From Micromonospora qiuiae (GTDB taxonomy: Bacteria; Actinomycetota; Actinomycetes; Mycobacteriales; Micromonosporaceae), in the NCBI RefSeq assembly GCF_016863555.1, contig NZ_BOPC01000002.1, positions 1 to 64,000 on the forward strand: a DNA stretch of 64,000 nucleotides, read 5' to 3'. Below, one piece after another: positions 11,773-20,789 of this stretch. The notes under the pieces are model-generated. The model made no database searches and was not told the DNA's origin. It saw only the letters and a program-made list of their open reading frames with translations. How positions within the stretch are numbered: position 1 is the stretch's first letter; each line of letters starts with the position of its first letter. A program made the translations under genes and the position numbers.

Positions 11773-12459
11773 ATGGCCGACCGGACGGCGCCGACGCGGC
11801 CCGTACGCATCCTGCTCGTCGACGATCAGCCGCTGTTGCGTACCGGATTCCGGATGGTGCTCGGCGCCGAGCCGGATCTGGACATCGTGGCCGAGGCCGG
11901 CGACGGGGTGGAGGCGGTGGAGCTGTCCCGCCGGCTGCTGCCGGACGTGGTGCTGATGGACATCCGGATGCCCCGGATGGACGGGGTGAGCGCCACCCGC
12001 GCCATCGTCGACGCGCGGCTGCCGGTGCGGGTGCTCATCCTGACCACCTTCGACCTGGACGAGTACGTGGTGGGGGCGTTGCGGGCCGGGGCGAGTGGTT
12101 TCCTGGCCAAGGACGTGCCGGCCGAGGACCTGGTCACGGCGATCCGCACGGTGGCCGGGGGCGACGCGGTGGTGGCCCCGCGGATCCTGCGCCGGCTGCT
12201 GGACCGTTTCGCCGACGCGCTGCCCGACCCGGCGACGTCGCCACCGAAGGCGCTGAGCACGCTGACCGACCGTGAGCGTGAGGTGCTGGTGCAGGTCGCC
12301 CGAGGGCTGTCCAACGCCGAGATCGCGCGGGCGCTGTCGGTGAGCGAGACCACGATCAAGACCCACGTCGGGCACGTGCTTACCAAGCTCGGGTTGCGGG
12401 ACCGGGTGCAGGCGGTGGTGTTGGCGTACGAGACGGGTCTGGTCCGCCCGGGCGCATGA
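11773..12459 (+). CDS. LuxR/NarL-family response regulator
   Basis: 228-aa DNA-binding regulator. The receiver domain starts VRILLVDDQPLLRTGF, with the phosphorylated Asp at about residue 63 in VVLMDIRMPRMDG and the conserved Lys in FLAKD. The C-terminal LuxR helix-turn-helix is LTDREREVLVQVARGLSNAE followed by TTIKTHVGHVLTKLGLRDR. ATG 11773 is chosen over GTG 11761 because GGAG lies 7 nt upstream. It forms a pair with the kinase just upstream. Confidence 0.93.
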   Translation: MADRTAPTRPVRILLVDDQPLLRTGFRMVLGAEPDLDIVAEAGDGVEAVELSRRLLPDVVLMDIRMPRMDGVSATRAIVDARLPVRVLILTTFDLDEYVVGALRAGASGFLAKDVPAEDLVTAIRTVAGGDAVVAPRILRRLLDRFADALPDPATSPPKALSTLTDREREVLVQVARGLSNAEIARALSVSETTIKTHVGHVLTKLGLRDRVQAVVLAYETGLVRPGA

Positions 12460-12511
12460 CGGGACGTTGCCTCCATCACCTACCGTGACGACCAGCCGCG
12501 TAATGCGGTTG

Positions 12512-12532
12512 ACCCTCCAGTGACGGGAGGGT
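12512..12532 (+). terminator. Possible hairpin terminator after the response regulator
   Basis: Stem ACCCTCC / GGAGGGT with a 7-nt loop, 53 nt past the stop codon. The remainder of the 275-nt gap before the ABC gene is non-coding and presumably holds its promoter. Confidence 0.4.
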
Positions 12533-12734
12533 GCAACATCCTGTCGTCGGCCGGTGACGTGGCCGGCGTTGGTCGGGGACAACCCTGACTTTGCGTGGGG
12601 GGTACCCGCAGCCGGAAATCCGCCTCGGCTCCGCCCGGAGTCGGACGGAGCCGCCTCCGGCGGAACAGATGATGGGACTCGTGCCGGACCAAACGGGGGC
12701 GGCGCGATTCGACAGCGACGGAGAGGTTTACAAC

Positions 12735-13502
12735 GTGACCGCTACGACAGGCCAGTCGGCATCGGCCGCAGCCCGCGCGAGCGACGTTTGGAAGGTGTAC
12801 GGCAGCGGCGAGGCGCAGGTCATCGCGTTGCGGGGGGTGAGCGCCGAGTTCGAGCGCGGACGGTTCACCGCGATCATGGGCCCGTCCGGGTCCGGCAAGT
12901 CGACGCTGATGCACTGTTTGGCCGGGCTGGACACGGTGACCCGGGGGACGGTGCAGGTCGGCGACACCACGGTCACCGGTCTCGGTGACGCGGGCCTGAC
13001 GAAGCTGCGCCGCGACAAGGTCGGCTTCATCTTCCAGCAGTTCAATCTGCTGCCGACCCTGACGGCCAAGGAGAACATCCTGCTGCCGCTGTCGATCGCC
13101 GGGCGCAAGCCGGACCCGGCCTGGTACGACATCGTGATCGACACGGTGGGGCTGCGGGACCGGCTGGGCCACCGGCCGGCGCAGCTCTCCGGCGGCCAGC
13201 AGCAGCGGGTGGCGTGCGCCCGGGCGCTGGTGGCCCGCCCCGAGGTGATCTTCGCCGACGAGCCGACCGGCAACCTGGACTCGCGCTCCGGCGCGGAGGT
13301 GCTGAACTTCCTGCGTAACTCGGTGCGGCAGCACAGCCAGACGATCGTCATGGTGACCCACGACCCGACGGCGGCCGCGTACGCCGACCGGGTGGTCTTC
13401 CTCGCCGACGGGCAGATCGTCTCCGAGCTGATCGAGCCGACCGCCGAGACGGTGCTGGACACGATGAAGAAGCTGGACACTCCCGCCGAGGTGGCCGGCT
13501 GA
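12735..13502 (+). CDS. ABC transporter ATP-binding protein (MacB/LolD type)
   Basis: 255-aa ATPase. Walker A is MGPSGSGKST, the Q-loop is FIFQQFNLLPTLT, the signature is LSGGQQQRV, Walker B is VIFADEPTGNLD and the switch His is in VMVTHD. These match the LolD/MacB/FtsE class that drives mechanotransmission rather than substrate import. GTG 12735 is supported by GAGAGG upstream; an earlier frame start lacks similarity. Its stop overlaps the start of the permease gene (TGATG), so the two are coupled. Confidence 0.93.
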   Translation: MTATTGQSASAAARASDVWKVYGSGEAQVIALRGVSAEFERGRFTAIMGPSGSGKSTLMHCLAGLDTVTRGTVQVGDTTVTGLGDAGLTKLRRDKVGFIFQQFNLLPTLTAKENILLPLSIAGRKPDPAWYDIVIDTVGLRDRLGHRPAQLSGGQQQRVACARALVARPEVIFADEPTGNLDSRSGAEVLNFLRNSVRQHSQTIVMVTHDPTAAAYADRVVFLADGQIVSELIEPTAETVLDTMKKLDTPAEVAG

Positions 13503-16057
13503 TGTTCCGGGCGACACTGAAAAGCCTGCTGGCCCGCAAGGTCCGGCTGATCCTGTCCGGCCTGGCCGTGGTGCTCGGCGTCATGTTCGTCTCCGGCGCC
13601 TTCGTCCTCACCGACACCCTGGGCCGCACCTTCGACCAGATCTTCGCCGAGGCGTACGAGGACGTCGACGTCAACGTGGCCGCGAAGCCGAAGCTCGCGG
13701 TCAACGAGATGGAGGGCGAGCAGGTCCAGACGCCCTTCCCGGCGACCATGGTGGAGACGGTTCGGGCGGTGCCCGGGGTGGCCGAGGCCACCGGCGTGGT
13801 GGCCGCCGACGGCGCCCGCCTGATCGGTAGCAACGGCAAGGTGGTCGGCTCCTTCGGGCCGCCGCAGCTCGGCGGCAACTGGCTCGGCGAGAGCGACCTG
13901 CTGCAGTTGCGCGAGGGCCGGGAACCTCAGGCCGACGACGAAATCGTGATCAACAAGGGTCTGGCGACCGCCGGCAAGGTCTCCGTCGGTGACCGGGTGG
14001 GCGTGCTCACCCTGGGGCCGCGGCAGGACTTCACCATCGTCGGTGTGTTCGGCTACAGCGGCGACCGGGACTCCATAGGCGGCGCCAACGAGGTGATGTT
14101 CACCACGCCGACCGCTCAGCGGCTGATGCTCGGTGAACCAGACGTCTTCAACAGCATCGTGGTGACCGCCGCGTCGGGCGTCTCCGACGAGTCGCTGCGC
14201 GATGCGGTGGCCGCCGCGGTCGGCGACGACTACGTGGTCAAGACCGGTGAGCAGCTCTCCGCCGACGCCGCCGCCGGGCTGAAGGAGGCGCTGTCCTTCT
14301 TCAACCGGATCCTGCTCGGCTTCGCCGCGGTGGCGTTGCTGGTCGGCACGTTCCTGATCCTGAACACTTTCTCGATCATCGTGGCGCAGCGCACCCGGGA
14401 ACTGGCGTTGCTGCGGGCCGTCGGCGCCAGCGGCAAGCAGGTCATCGGCTCGGTGGTGCTGGAGGCGATCGCGATCGGCCTGATCGCCTCGGTGCTCGGC
14501 CTGGCCGCCGGCATCGGGATCGGGGCCCTGCTGGCGTACCTGTTCAGCACCGTCGCCGGTGGCATGAGCCTGGCCGGGGTGGGCGTACCCGCGTCGGCGG
14601 TGATCGGCGCGTTCGGTGTCGGCCTGGTGATCACCATCCTGGCGGCGCTGCTGCCGGCGCTGCGCGCCGCGCGGATCCCTCCGATCGCGGCGATGCAGGA
14701 CGTGGCCACCCCGGACCGGCCGCTGACCAAGGTGACCGTCGCCGGCGCGTTGGTGACGGCGGTCGGCGCCACCTTGCTCTTCCTCGGTCTGGGCGGGCAC
14801 GCGGGTGGCAACACCCTGGCCACCATCCTCGGCGGCGTGCTGTTCTCGTTCATCGGCGTGGCCCTGCTGACGCCGCTGATCAGCAAGCCGGTGGTGGCGG
14901 CGCTCGGCGCGGTCTTCTCCGGCTGGGTGCCGGGCAAGCTGGGACGGCTGAACTCCGGGCGTAACCCGCGCCGGACGGCGATCACCGCCGCCGCGCTGAT
15001 GGTCGGCATCGCGCTGGTCACCGGCATCACGGTGATCCTGGACTCGACCAAGAGCAGCATCAGCGGCCTGGCCCGGGACACCGTGAAGGCCGAACTGGTG
15101 ATCTCCGGGGTGCAGACCGGTCCCCGTCCGCCGACGTTCGACCCGGCGGTGCTGGCCGAGGCGAAGAAGATCCCCGGGGTCCGGATCGCCGACGGCCTCT
15201 ACGGAGACATGGCGATGGTCGGCGACGAGCGCACCTACGTCGGGGCCGTGACGGAACCGTCCGCGCTGCGCCAGGTCTACAGTCTGACCTCCACCGCCGG
15301 TGACATCGACCGGCTGGGAGCGGGCCAGATGCTGGTCAGCGCGAACACCGCGCAGGCGCGCGGACTGTCGGTCGGCTCGACCGCGCCGGTGCAGCTGGCC
15401 CGGGGCGAGGTGGCCACCTACACGGTGACCGGCATCTTCGAGGACTCGCCGCTGTTCACCGGCGTGCAGATGGTGCTGCCGACCGAGGCCGCCCGCAACT
15501 TCACCATCCCGCAGCCCATCCAGGGCTTCGTCCAACTGGAGGCGGGCACCCCGGTCGCCGACGTGCAGCCGCGTGTCGAGGCGCTGCTGGCGGACAGCCC
15601 CGAGGTGTCGGTGGTCGACCTGAACGCCTTCATCGAGCAGCAGAGCGGACAGCTCGACAGTCTGCTCACGATGATCCGCATCCTGCTGGCGCTGGCCATC
15701 GTGATCGCCGTACTCGGCATCGTCAACACGCTGGCCCTGTCGGTGCTGGAGCGGACCCGCGAGTTGGGCCTGCTGCGCGCCATCGGTCTGCGCCGGTCGC
15801 AGACCATGGGCATGATCACCGTGGAAGCGGTGGTGATCTCGGTGTTCGGCGCGCTGCTCGGCGTGGTCGTCGGCGCCGGACTCGGCGCCGCGGTGGTCGA
15901 GGCCCTGCGGGACGAGGGCATCAACAAGCTGGTGCTGCCCTGGGGCCAGATGGGCGTCTTCCTCGGCCTCGCCGCGCTGATCGGCGTGGTCGCCGCGCTC
16001 GTGCCGGCCATCCGCGCCGCCCGCATCAACGTCCTGGGCGCCATCGCCCACGACTGA
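13502..16057 (+). CDS. FtsX-like ABC transporter permease
   Basis: 851-aa permease with two FtsX/MacB units. An N-terminal helix (LILSGLAVVLGVMFVSGAFV) precedes a large extracellular domain; the first FtsX core is LLGFAAVALLVGTFLILNTF with TRELALLRAVGAS, and the second is ILLALAIVIAVLGIVNTLAL with TRELGLLRAIGLRRSQ. About eight membrane segments and two extracytoplasmic domains are predicted. It works with the adjacent ATPase in export or extraction of an envelope substrate such as a lipoprotein, lipid or antibiotic; the substrate is not evident. Confidence 0.92.
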   Translation: MFRATLKSLLARKVRLILSGLAVVLGVMFVSGAFVLTDTLGRTFDQIFAEAYEDVDVNVAAKPKLAVNEMEGEQVQTPFPATMVETVRAVPGVAEATGVVAADGARLIGSNGKVVGSFGPPQLGGNWLGESDLLQLREGREPQADDEIVINKGLATAGKVSVGDRVGVLTLGPRQDFTIVGVFGYSGDRDSIGGANEVMFTTPTAQRLMLGEPDVFNSIVVTAASGVSDESLRDAVAAAVGDDYVVKTGEQLSADAAAGLKEALSFFNRILLGFAAVALLVGTFLILNTFSIIVAQRTRELALLRAVGASGKQVIGSVVLEAIAIGLIASVLGLAAGIGIGALLAYLFSTVAGGMSLAGVGVPASAVIGAFGVGLVITILAALLPALRAARIPPIAAMQDVATPDRPLTKVTVAGALVTAVGATLLFLGLGGHAGGNTLATILGGVLFSFIGVALLTPLISKPVVAALGAVFSGWVPGKLGRLNSGRNPRRTAITAAALMVGIALVTGITVILDSTKSSISGLARDTVKAELVISGVQTGPRPPTFDPAVLAEAKKIPGVRIADGLYGDMAMVGDERTYVGAVTEPSALRQVYSLTSTAGDIDRLGAGQMLVSANTAQARGLSVGSTAPVQLARGEVATYTVTGIFEDSPLFTGVQMVLPTEAARNFTIPQPIQGFVQLEAGTPVADVQPRVEALLADSPEVSVVDLNAFIEQQSGQLDSLLTMIRILLALAIVIAVLGIVNTLALSVLERTRELGLLRAIGLRRSQTMGMITVEAVVISVFGALLGVVVGAGLGAAVVEALRDEGINKLVLPWGQMGVFLGLAALIGVVAALVPAIRAARINVLGAIAHD

Positions 16058-16070
16058 GATGTAAGTGTGC

Positions 16071-16125
16071 AAGGAAGGGCCCCCTTTTAACGCCTGGCGT
16101 AGTAAAGGGGGCCCTTCTTAACACT
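16071..16125. repeat. GGGCCC element, copy 1
   Basis: About 55 bp made of two tandem half-units, each with the core AAGGGCCCC then TTTTAACGCC (second unit variant). It lies between the convergent permease and HAD genes, where the GC-rich palindromes could act as a bidirectional terminator. Four more copies are at 31113, 43720, 55584 and 56688. Confidence 0.8.
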
Positions 16126-16199
16126 TCACCCGGTGGGTGCGGGAACGACGCTCACCCGGTGGGTGTGGGAACGACAATCACCTGGTGGGTGTGGGACGC
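16126..16199. repeat. 26-bp tandem repeat, three copies
   Basis: Unit TCACCCGGTGGGTGTGGGAA plus ACGAC, repeated from 16126, 16152 and 16178. The last copy contains the 3' end and stop codon of the HAD gene, so it looks like local amplification of that gene end. Confidence 0.75.
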
Positions 16200-16852
16200 A
16201 GCAGCCCGGCCAGCAGGTCCAGGTCGGCGGCGAGCAGGCTCTCCAGTTGGTGCACGCCGTCGCGGGGCGTGAGCGGCACCTCCGCCGGTACGGCCAGCAC
16301 CGCCGCCCCGGCCGCGACCGCGCTGGCCACCCCGGTCGGTGAGTCCTCGATCGCGACGCACCGGTCGATCGGCACCCCGAGCAGTCGCGCGGCCGTGAGG
16401 TAGGGCTCCGGATGCGGCTTGGCCGAGTCGACCTCGTCGCCGCAGACCACCACGTCGAAGCTGTCCCGGCCCAACGTGTCCAGGGCGATCTCAACCAGTG
16501 CCCGGCCGCTGGAGGTGACCAGGGCGGTCGGAATCCGCGCCTGCCGGACCGCACGGAGCAGCGCCAGCGCCCCCGGGCGCCACCGCAACCCGCCGCGGAA
16601 CAGCTCCAGAATCCGGGCGTTGACCCAGGCGGCGCTGATGTCCGGGTCGCGGTGCGGCTGCCCGATGTCGTCGTGCAGGATGCGCATCGACTCGGCCATG
16701 GCGGTGCCGACGATCGCGCGGCGGGCGGCGGCGGAAAGGGTGCCGCCGTACGTCTGCGCTAGTTCGACCAACGCGACGTCCCAGAGCCGTTCGCTGTCGA
16801 CCAGGGTGCCGTCCATGTCGAAGAGCACGGCGGCGGGGTGGTGGCTGGACAC
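16178..16852 (-). CDS. HAD-superfamily phosphatase
   Basis: 224-aa haloacid dehalogenase-like hydrolase of the phosphoglycolate phosphatase / beta-phosphoglucomutase subgroup. Motif I is VLFDMDGTLVDSE (nucleophile and acid/base Asp), motif II is ALVTSS, motif III Lys lies in SAKPHPEPY, and motif IV is CVAIEDSPTGV. A helical cap lies between motifs I and II. The GTG start has GAGGAGG 5-6 nt upstream. The substrate is probably a small phosphorylated metabolite. The gene end is part of a 26-bp tandem repeat. Confidence 0.9.
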   Translation of the reverse strand: MSSHHPAAVLFDMDGTLVDSERLWDVALVELAQTYGGTLSAAARRAIVGTAMAESMRILHDDIGQPHRDPDISAAWVNARILELFRGGLRWRPGALALLRAVRQARIPTALVTSSGRALVEIALDTLGRDSFDVVVCGDEVDSAKPHPEPYLTAARLLGVPIDRCVAIEDSPTGVASAVAAGAAVLAVPAEVPLTPRDGVHQLESLLAADLDLLAGLLRPTPTR

Positions 16853-16940
16853 CGGATCCTCCTCGGCTTCACCCTAAACGGGCGATCATGCCAGTCGCCC
16901 CGGAAGCCGCGCCGCGCGGTGCCGGCCCCAGTGACCTCCG

Positions 16941-17678
16941 TCAACTCAGGCCGCAGGCCGCCAGCGACCGTTCGTAGCCGCGGAAGAACGCCTCGGCCCG
17001 CTGCTCCGGGGTGCCGTGCGAGCCCTCGGCGAACCACGGCTGGCCCGGGTCGTCGCCGACGGCCAGCAACCCCTCGTTGAACTCCTCGAGGTCACCGTCG
17101 TCGAGAGTGAGCCGCCCGGCGCGTACCGAGTCGCCGAGGTACGCCCCGGCCATGCAGTCGGCCTGCAACTCCTGCTGGACGGTGAAGTTGTAGCGGATGC
17201 CGAGCCGGGTCTGGATGCCGTGGGCGTACTCGTGCCCGAGCAGATAGAACACGAACGCGTCGCCGATCTGCCGGAACGCCCCGAAGGACCAGTTGATGTC
17301 GTACGCGATGAAGTCGCTGACGGTGCAGTAGACCGCGTTGTTGCGAGGCACCTCCTGCCCGCCGCAGGAGACCTCGCCGTCGCGCTGGTACGGGATGACC
17401 CGCCGAATCGGGCGGAAGGACTGCCCGGAGGACTCGAACTGCTCGGCCCAGTACCGTTCCGCGAGCCGCTGGGCGTCGGCCATGTCCTGCCGGAACTCCT
17501 CGACGGTGTCGGTGCCGTCGGCCCGGATCACCTCGCCGGTCGGCGACGCGGGCTGCCGGGGCTCGGTCGGGGTCGCCGGGCCTCCCACCGGCTCGACCAT
17601 GCAGGCAGCCGCCGCCACCAACGCCACCGCCAGGCCGGCGAGCCTTCCCCGACGTCGCCCTCGCGCACCTGCCGCCAC
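16941..17678 (-). CDS. Putative neutral zinc metallopeptidase, lipoprotein
   Basis: 245-aa secreted protein. The N-terminus is basic, then LAGLAVALVAAAAC forms a signal with a lipobox-like AAAC, so it is probably a lipoprotein. The mature domain resembles the YpfJ-type zinc peptidase family: FYLLGHEYAHGIQTRLG contains HExxH, with QQELQADCMAGAYLG supplying the third ligand region. Three or four cysteines (SCGGQ, YCTVSD) may form disulfides. GTG 17678 has GGAGG 5 nt upstream. Its function is unknown. Confidence 0.82.
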   Translation of the reverse strand: MAAGARGRRRGRLAGLAVALVAAAACMVEPVGGPATPTEPRQPASPTGEVIRADGTDTVEEFRQDMADAQRLAERYWAEQFESSGQSFRPIRRVIPYQRDGEVSCGGQEVPRNNAVYCTVSDFIAYDINWSFGAFRQIGDAFVFYLLGHEYAHGIQTRLGIRYNFTVQQELQADCMAGAYLGDSVRAGRLTLDDGDLEEFNEGLLAVGDDPGQPWFAEGSHGTPEQRAEAFFRGYERSLAACGLS

Positions 17679-18029
17679 CGCGTCCTCCCACCTTGGCGAT
17701 GCCGGAACCAGTACCCCAACGGTACGGCCGCCACGCCCGTCGCCGTCTGATACGCCGCACCACCCCGACCGGTTCAGGCGTACGCGCCGACCCGTCCCCG
17801 GCGAACGCCGCAGCGGGCCTCCGGCTGCGCGGCACCCGCGCGCGCACGGTGATGCCGACGTACGAGCCGGCGCATCACGCCGATCCCAGACGCTCGGCGT
17901 GTTCAGGGCCGCGGACAGCGCCGCGTACACCTCGGCCTGCGACTGTCCGGCCGCCATCGGATTCGGAAACGGAGTCTTCCTACGTTCGGCGCCTTGTTTG
18001 TAAGTGGTTACTACTGTAAAGCTGCGGTG
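17679..18029. other. Divergent intergenic region, 351 bp
   Basis: The space between the metallopeptidase and the TetR gene holds no complete gene that I can support. On the minus strand near 17885-17960 there is a short coding-like stretch (MAAGQSQAEVYAALSAALNT) without a recognisable family; it could be a gene remnant. The right end carries the probable TetR operator. Confidence 0.4.
18000..18011. promoter_or_regulatory. Possible TetR operator
   Basis: Small inverted repeat GTAAGTGGTTAC (GTAA-N4-TTAC), about 19 nt before the TetR start. Position and symmetry suit autoregulation, but only four bases per arm match. Confidence 0.35.
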
Positions 18030-18620
18030 GTGACGATCCAACGCAGTACCGCCCCACGGCGACGTGCAGACGCGGTCGACATCGGCATGCAGGTCTTCGC
18101 GGACCACGGCCTGACGACCGCGTCCGTGCAGCAGGTGGCCGACCGGATGGGCGTGTCCCAGCCGTACGTCTTCCGGTTGTTCGGCAGTAAGCGCGCCTTC
18201 TTCCTGGCCTGTCTCGACGAGTTGGAGGCCCGCATCCTGCGGGCGATGCGGCAGGCAGCCGCCGGCCACGCGGCGGACCCGCTGCCGGCGATACGCGCCG
18301 ACTTCCGGGCCATGATCGCCGACGGCGTCGTCACCGGCCTGTGGTTGCAGGCATGCGCGGCGGCACGCGCCGACGAAGTGGTCGCGGCGCGCTGCCGGGC
18401 CCTGCTCGGCGGCATTCTGCACGAGGCCGAACGCCTCTCCGGAGCCGGAGCGCAGCAGCTGCGCGGCACGCTGGCGCTCGGCGCGCTCGTGGTGATGTTG
18501 CAGGCGCTCGGCGTCGATCTGACCAACGGCAGCCAGGCCGCCATCGACCTGCTGCGGGCGGGTGCGGCGACGGCGGAAGGTGCCGCCACCCCCGGCGTCC
18601 GCGCCACCGGAGAGGAGTGA
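18030..18620 (+). CDS. TetR/AcrR-family transcriptional regulator
   Basis: About 196-aa repressor. The N-terminal helix-turn-helix is TTASVQQVADRMGVSQPYVF with RLFGSKRAFFLACLDEL, as in TetR proteins; the rest is a helical ligand-binding domain. Start is one of two adjacent GTG codons (18027 or 18030). It is followed after 3 nt by a methyltransferase and then an SRPBCC gene, forming a probable three-gene operon that it may itself control. Confidence 0.9.
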   Translation: MTIQRSTAPRRRADAVDIGMQVFADHGLTTASVQQVADRMGVSQPYVFRLFGSKRAFFLACLDELEARILRAMRQAAAGHAADPLPAIRADFRAMIADGVVTGLWLQACAAARADEVVAARCRALLGGILHEAERLSGAGAQQLRGTLALGALVVMLQALGVDLTNGSQAAIDLLRAGAATAEGAATPGVRATGEE

Positions 18621-18623
18621 CCG

Positions 18624-19370
18624 ATGGATGTCTTCGGACAGGTGGCCGACCTGTACGAGAGCACCCGGCCCGGCTATCCGCCGGACATCGCCGACGCGAT
18701 CGTCGCCTACCACGGCGGCCCGCCCGCATCGGTTGTCGAGATCGGCGCCGGCACGGGCAAGGGCACCGAGGTGCTCGCCCGCATCGGCGCACCGTTGACG
18801 TGCGTCGAGCCGGACCCACGGCTGGCCGCCCGGCTGGCCAGCCGCTTCCCCGCCGCCCGCGTCGACGCCGTCACCTTCGAACAGTGGTCCCCGCCCGTCG
18901 GCGGGGTCGGCCTGCTGGCCTGCGCGATGGCCTGGCACTGGCTGGACCCGGCCACCCGCAACACCCGCGCCCGGCGAGCCCTCGCACCGGCCGGCACCCT
19001 GGCGATCTTCGGGCACCGCTACGACTACGCCGACCCTGATCAGGACGCCGCGATCCAGGCCGCGCTGCACAGCGTCGACCCGAGCGTCCGGGAACGGCCC
19101 GCGGACTGGTTCCACCAGGACGTCCTCACCCACGGCGAGTTCACCGACGTACGCAAGCAGGTGTTCCGGCGCGCCCTGCCGCTGGACAAGCAGCGCTACC
19201 TCGCCCTGATCCGCACCTTCGGCCCGTACCTCACCCGGCCGCCGGAGCAGCAACAGCATGGCCTGGCCGCGCTGAGCCGGCTGGTCGACGACTTCGGCGG
19301 CACCGTCGTGCTCGACCTGCGCACCACGCTGGTGCTCGGAAGACCGGGACGGCCGAAGCATGCTCGGTGA
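18624..19370 (+). CDS. Class I SAM-dependent methyltransferase
   Basis: 248-aa methyltransferase. The SAM-binding motif is VVEIGAGTGKGTEVLARIG, followed by CVEPDPRLAARLA (motif II) and a WHWLDP segment typical of the methyltransferase-11/25 group with substrates such as small metabolites. ATG 18624 has GGAG upstream and lies 3 nt after the TetR stop. Its end overlaps the next gene by 11 nt. Confidence 0.88.
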   Translation: MDVFGQVADLYESTRPGYPPDIADAIVAYHGGPPASVVEIGAGTGKGTEVLARIGAPLTCVEPDPRLAARLASRFPAARVDAVTFEQWSPPVGGVGLLACAMAWHWLDPATRNTRARRALAPAGTLAIFGHRYDYADPDQDAAIQAALHSVDPSVRERPADWFHQDVLTHGEFTDVRKQVFRRALPLDKQRYLALIRTFGPYLTRPPEQQQHGLAALSRLVDDFGGTVVLDLRTTLVLGRPGRPKHAR

Positions 19371-19881
19371 CCGCTGGGGCGTGACCGAGCGCGAGACCTT
19401 GCGCCGCTACCCCTGCGACGACCTCGTCGTCTCGCCCACCCTGCAGGCGTGGCGAGGGGTGCGGGTGGACGCCCCTGCCGCAGCGGTGTGGCCGTGGGTG
19501 GCCCAGGTGCGGCTGGCGCCGTACTCCTACGACTGGGTCGACAACCTCGGACGCCGCTCGCCCCGACGGCTGCTGAACCTTCCCGAGCCGCGAGTCGGGG
19601 AGCCGTTCACCACCGCCGGCGGACGACAGCGGGGCCGGATCGTCTCGGTCGAGCCCGGCACACAGCTCACCGCCGAGATCATGGGTGCTTTCATGTCGTA
19701 CGTCCTGGTGCCACAGGAGGACGCCACGACCCGCCTGCTGCTCAAGGTCGTCATGCGGACGAACCGCTGGCTCGCCGTCGGGATCTGCGTCGCTGACCTG
19801 GTCATGGCCCGACGGCAACTGCTGAACTTCAAACACCTCGCCGAGCCCAACTCAGCCACTCCGCACGGGCCAGCCGCGTGA
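19360..19881 (+). CDS. SRPBCC-family (polyketide cyclase/START-like) protein
   Basis: 173-aa protein with a START-like helix-grip fold. Visible features are the N-terminal strand VRVDAPAAAVWPWVAQVR, then SYDWVDNL, GRIVSVEPG and a C-terminal amphipathic helix RQLLNFKHLAEP. Such proteins bind hydrophobic ligands. The start overlaps the methyltransferase end by 11 nt, so it belongs to the TetR operon. The ligand is unknown. Confidence 0.8.
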   Translation: MLGDRWGVTERETLRRYPCDDLVVSPTLQAWRGVRVDAPAAAVWPWVAQVRLAPYSYDWVDNLGRRSPRRLLNLPEPRVGEPFTTAGGRQRGRIVSVEPGTQLTAEIMGAFMSYVLVPQEDATTRLLLKVVMRTNRWLAVGICVADLVMARRQLLNFKHLAEPNSATPHGPAA

Positions 19882-19984
19882 GTCAGCGGTGGCCGTGTCG
19901 CTCACATGGGCGGCATAGTCTGCGATGCCATCCGTCTGCGACGTCGCAGCGTCAGCGCGCCCGCCGCCCCGGTCAGCGCCCCGC

Positions 19985-20150
19985 TCCGAAGGCAAGGATC
20001 TTCGTGTCCTGGACGCCTGCATTCTGCAACATCTTTTTGTTCGGCATCCACAGGCCGCCGCCCGACATTGCCGTCGAGCCTCCGAAGTAGGCGCCCTTTT
20101 CCACCACCAGGGCTCGAAGACCTCTTCGCGCGGCGGTGATGGCACCTGTA
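19985..20150 (-). pseudogene. Relict of an FAD-dependent dehydrogenase (3-ketosteroid dehydrogenase-like)
   Basis: Reading the minus strand gives a conserved N-terminal flavoprotein piece: AITAARRGLRALVVEKGAYF, then GGSTAMSGGGLWMPNKK and MLQNAGVQDTKILAFGAGR, followed at once by a stop codon. This is the FAD-binding segment of KstD/fumarate-reductase-like flavoproteins (VVEK, then GGSTA.SGGG.W.P). The first GxGxxG strand is missing upstream and the rest is missing downstream. The flanking DNA is less GC-rich than the neighbouring genes. It is clearly a fragment. Confidence 0.7.
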
Positions 20151-20249
20151 GTTGAACAACATCACTTATTGCATTGAACTGTGGCGCTGAATTTCACCAA
20201 GACGCCGAACACCCCGCCCCACCATTGTCGTCCCTGAAGGAGTGGTGCC

Positions 20250-20438
20250 GTGTCAAACTGGTCGGCTGGGGAGTCTGCGACCCGTTTAACCTGTTTTCCG
20301 GCTCCGTCGGAAGGAAGTGGTTCTGTAGCGCAGTTCGTGCTGTTTAACGAACCGGAGCACACGACGACCGCCGCGCGGCGTCAGTTGCTGGACTTCCTGG
20401 CCGCGTTCGCCGTGGGACTGGCGGCCGGCGACGCGTAG
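20250..20438 (+). CDS. Small hypothetical protein (62 aa)
   Basis: Begins MSNWSAGESATRLTC from a GTG with GAAGGAG 9 nt upstream, and ends in a hydrophobic helix-like tail, LLDFLAAFAVGLAAGDA. One cysteine. I do not recognise the family. It lies in a worn, lower-GC stretch between the flavoprotein relict and an XRE regulator. It may be a genuine small protein or a gene remnant. Confidence 0.45.
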   Translation: MSNWSAGESATRLTCFPAPSEGSGSVAQFVLFNEPEHTTTAARRQLLDFLAAFAVGLAAGDA

Positions 20439-20496
20439 TGAGAGGTCTAAGTGATCGATCCGAAACGATCATTAAGGCAAGCTCGGCGGGCTGCAC

Positions 20497-20718
20497 TCAC
20501 AGCATGCGCGGGCCACCTTCCATGCCGAAGAACCAGTGCCGGTCAGGCACGGGCACCGGCGGAAGTCGATCCTGGATCAAACATTCGATCGACTCGGCAA
20601 GGTCGGCGGTGTTGGCGGGCTGGGCGTCCCGCCCGAGGAGCGCCGCGGCGTCGATCACCAGGAGCGCGGTGGCAAGCTCTGCCATCGCGCGCCATCCACA
20701 ATGACGTCGAAATGTCAC
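20497..20718 (-). CDS. Small hypothetical protein (about 73 aa)
   Basis: A compact frame with strong GC3 bias that ends DRHWFFGMEGGPRML. It contains MAELATALLVIDAAALLGRD followed by a charged helix AESIECLIQDRL. The start may be GTG 20718 or ATG 20685 (62 aa). A GTG with GAGG upstream exists at 20740 in another frame (MSTVVAAGDIST), so the true 5' end may have been shifted. No family is recognised. It is divergent from the XRE regulator gene. Confidence 0.45.
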   Translation of the reverse strand: MTFRRHCGWRAMAELATALLVIDAAALLGRDAQPANTADLAESIECLIQDRLPPVPVPDRHWFFGMEGGPRML

Positions 20719-20789
20719 CGGCTGCGACGACAGTAGACACGACAAATCCTCAATATTACTGGCGACATACAGGCGACATAACGCTATAG

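Noticed and set aside
12728..16072. 1114-codon open frame on the minus strand opposite the ABC transporter genes
   Set aside because: Low-complexity His/Gln/Arg-rich translation without domains; it is the antisense shadow of the clear ATPase and permease genes in high-GC DNA.
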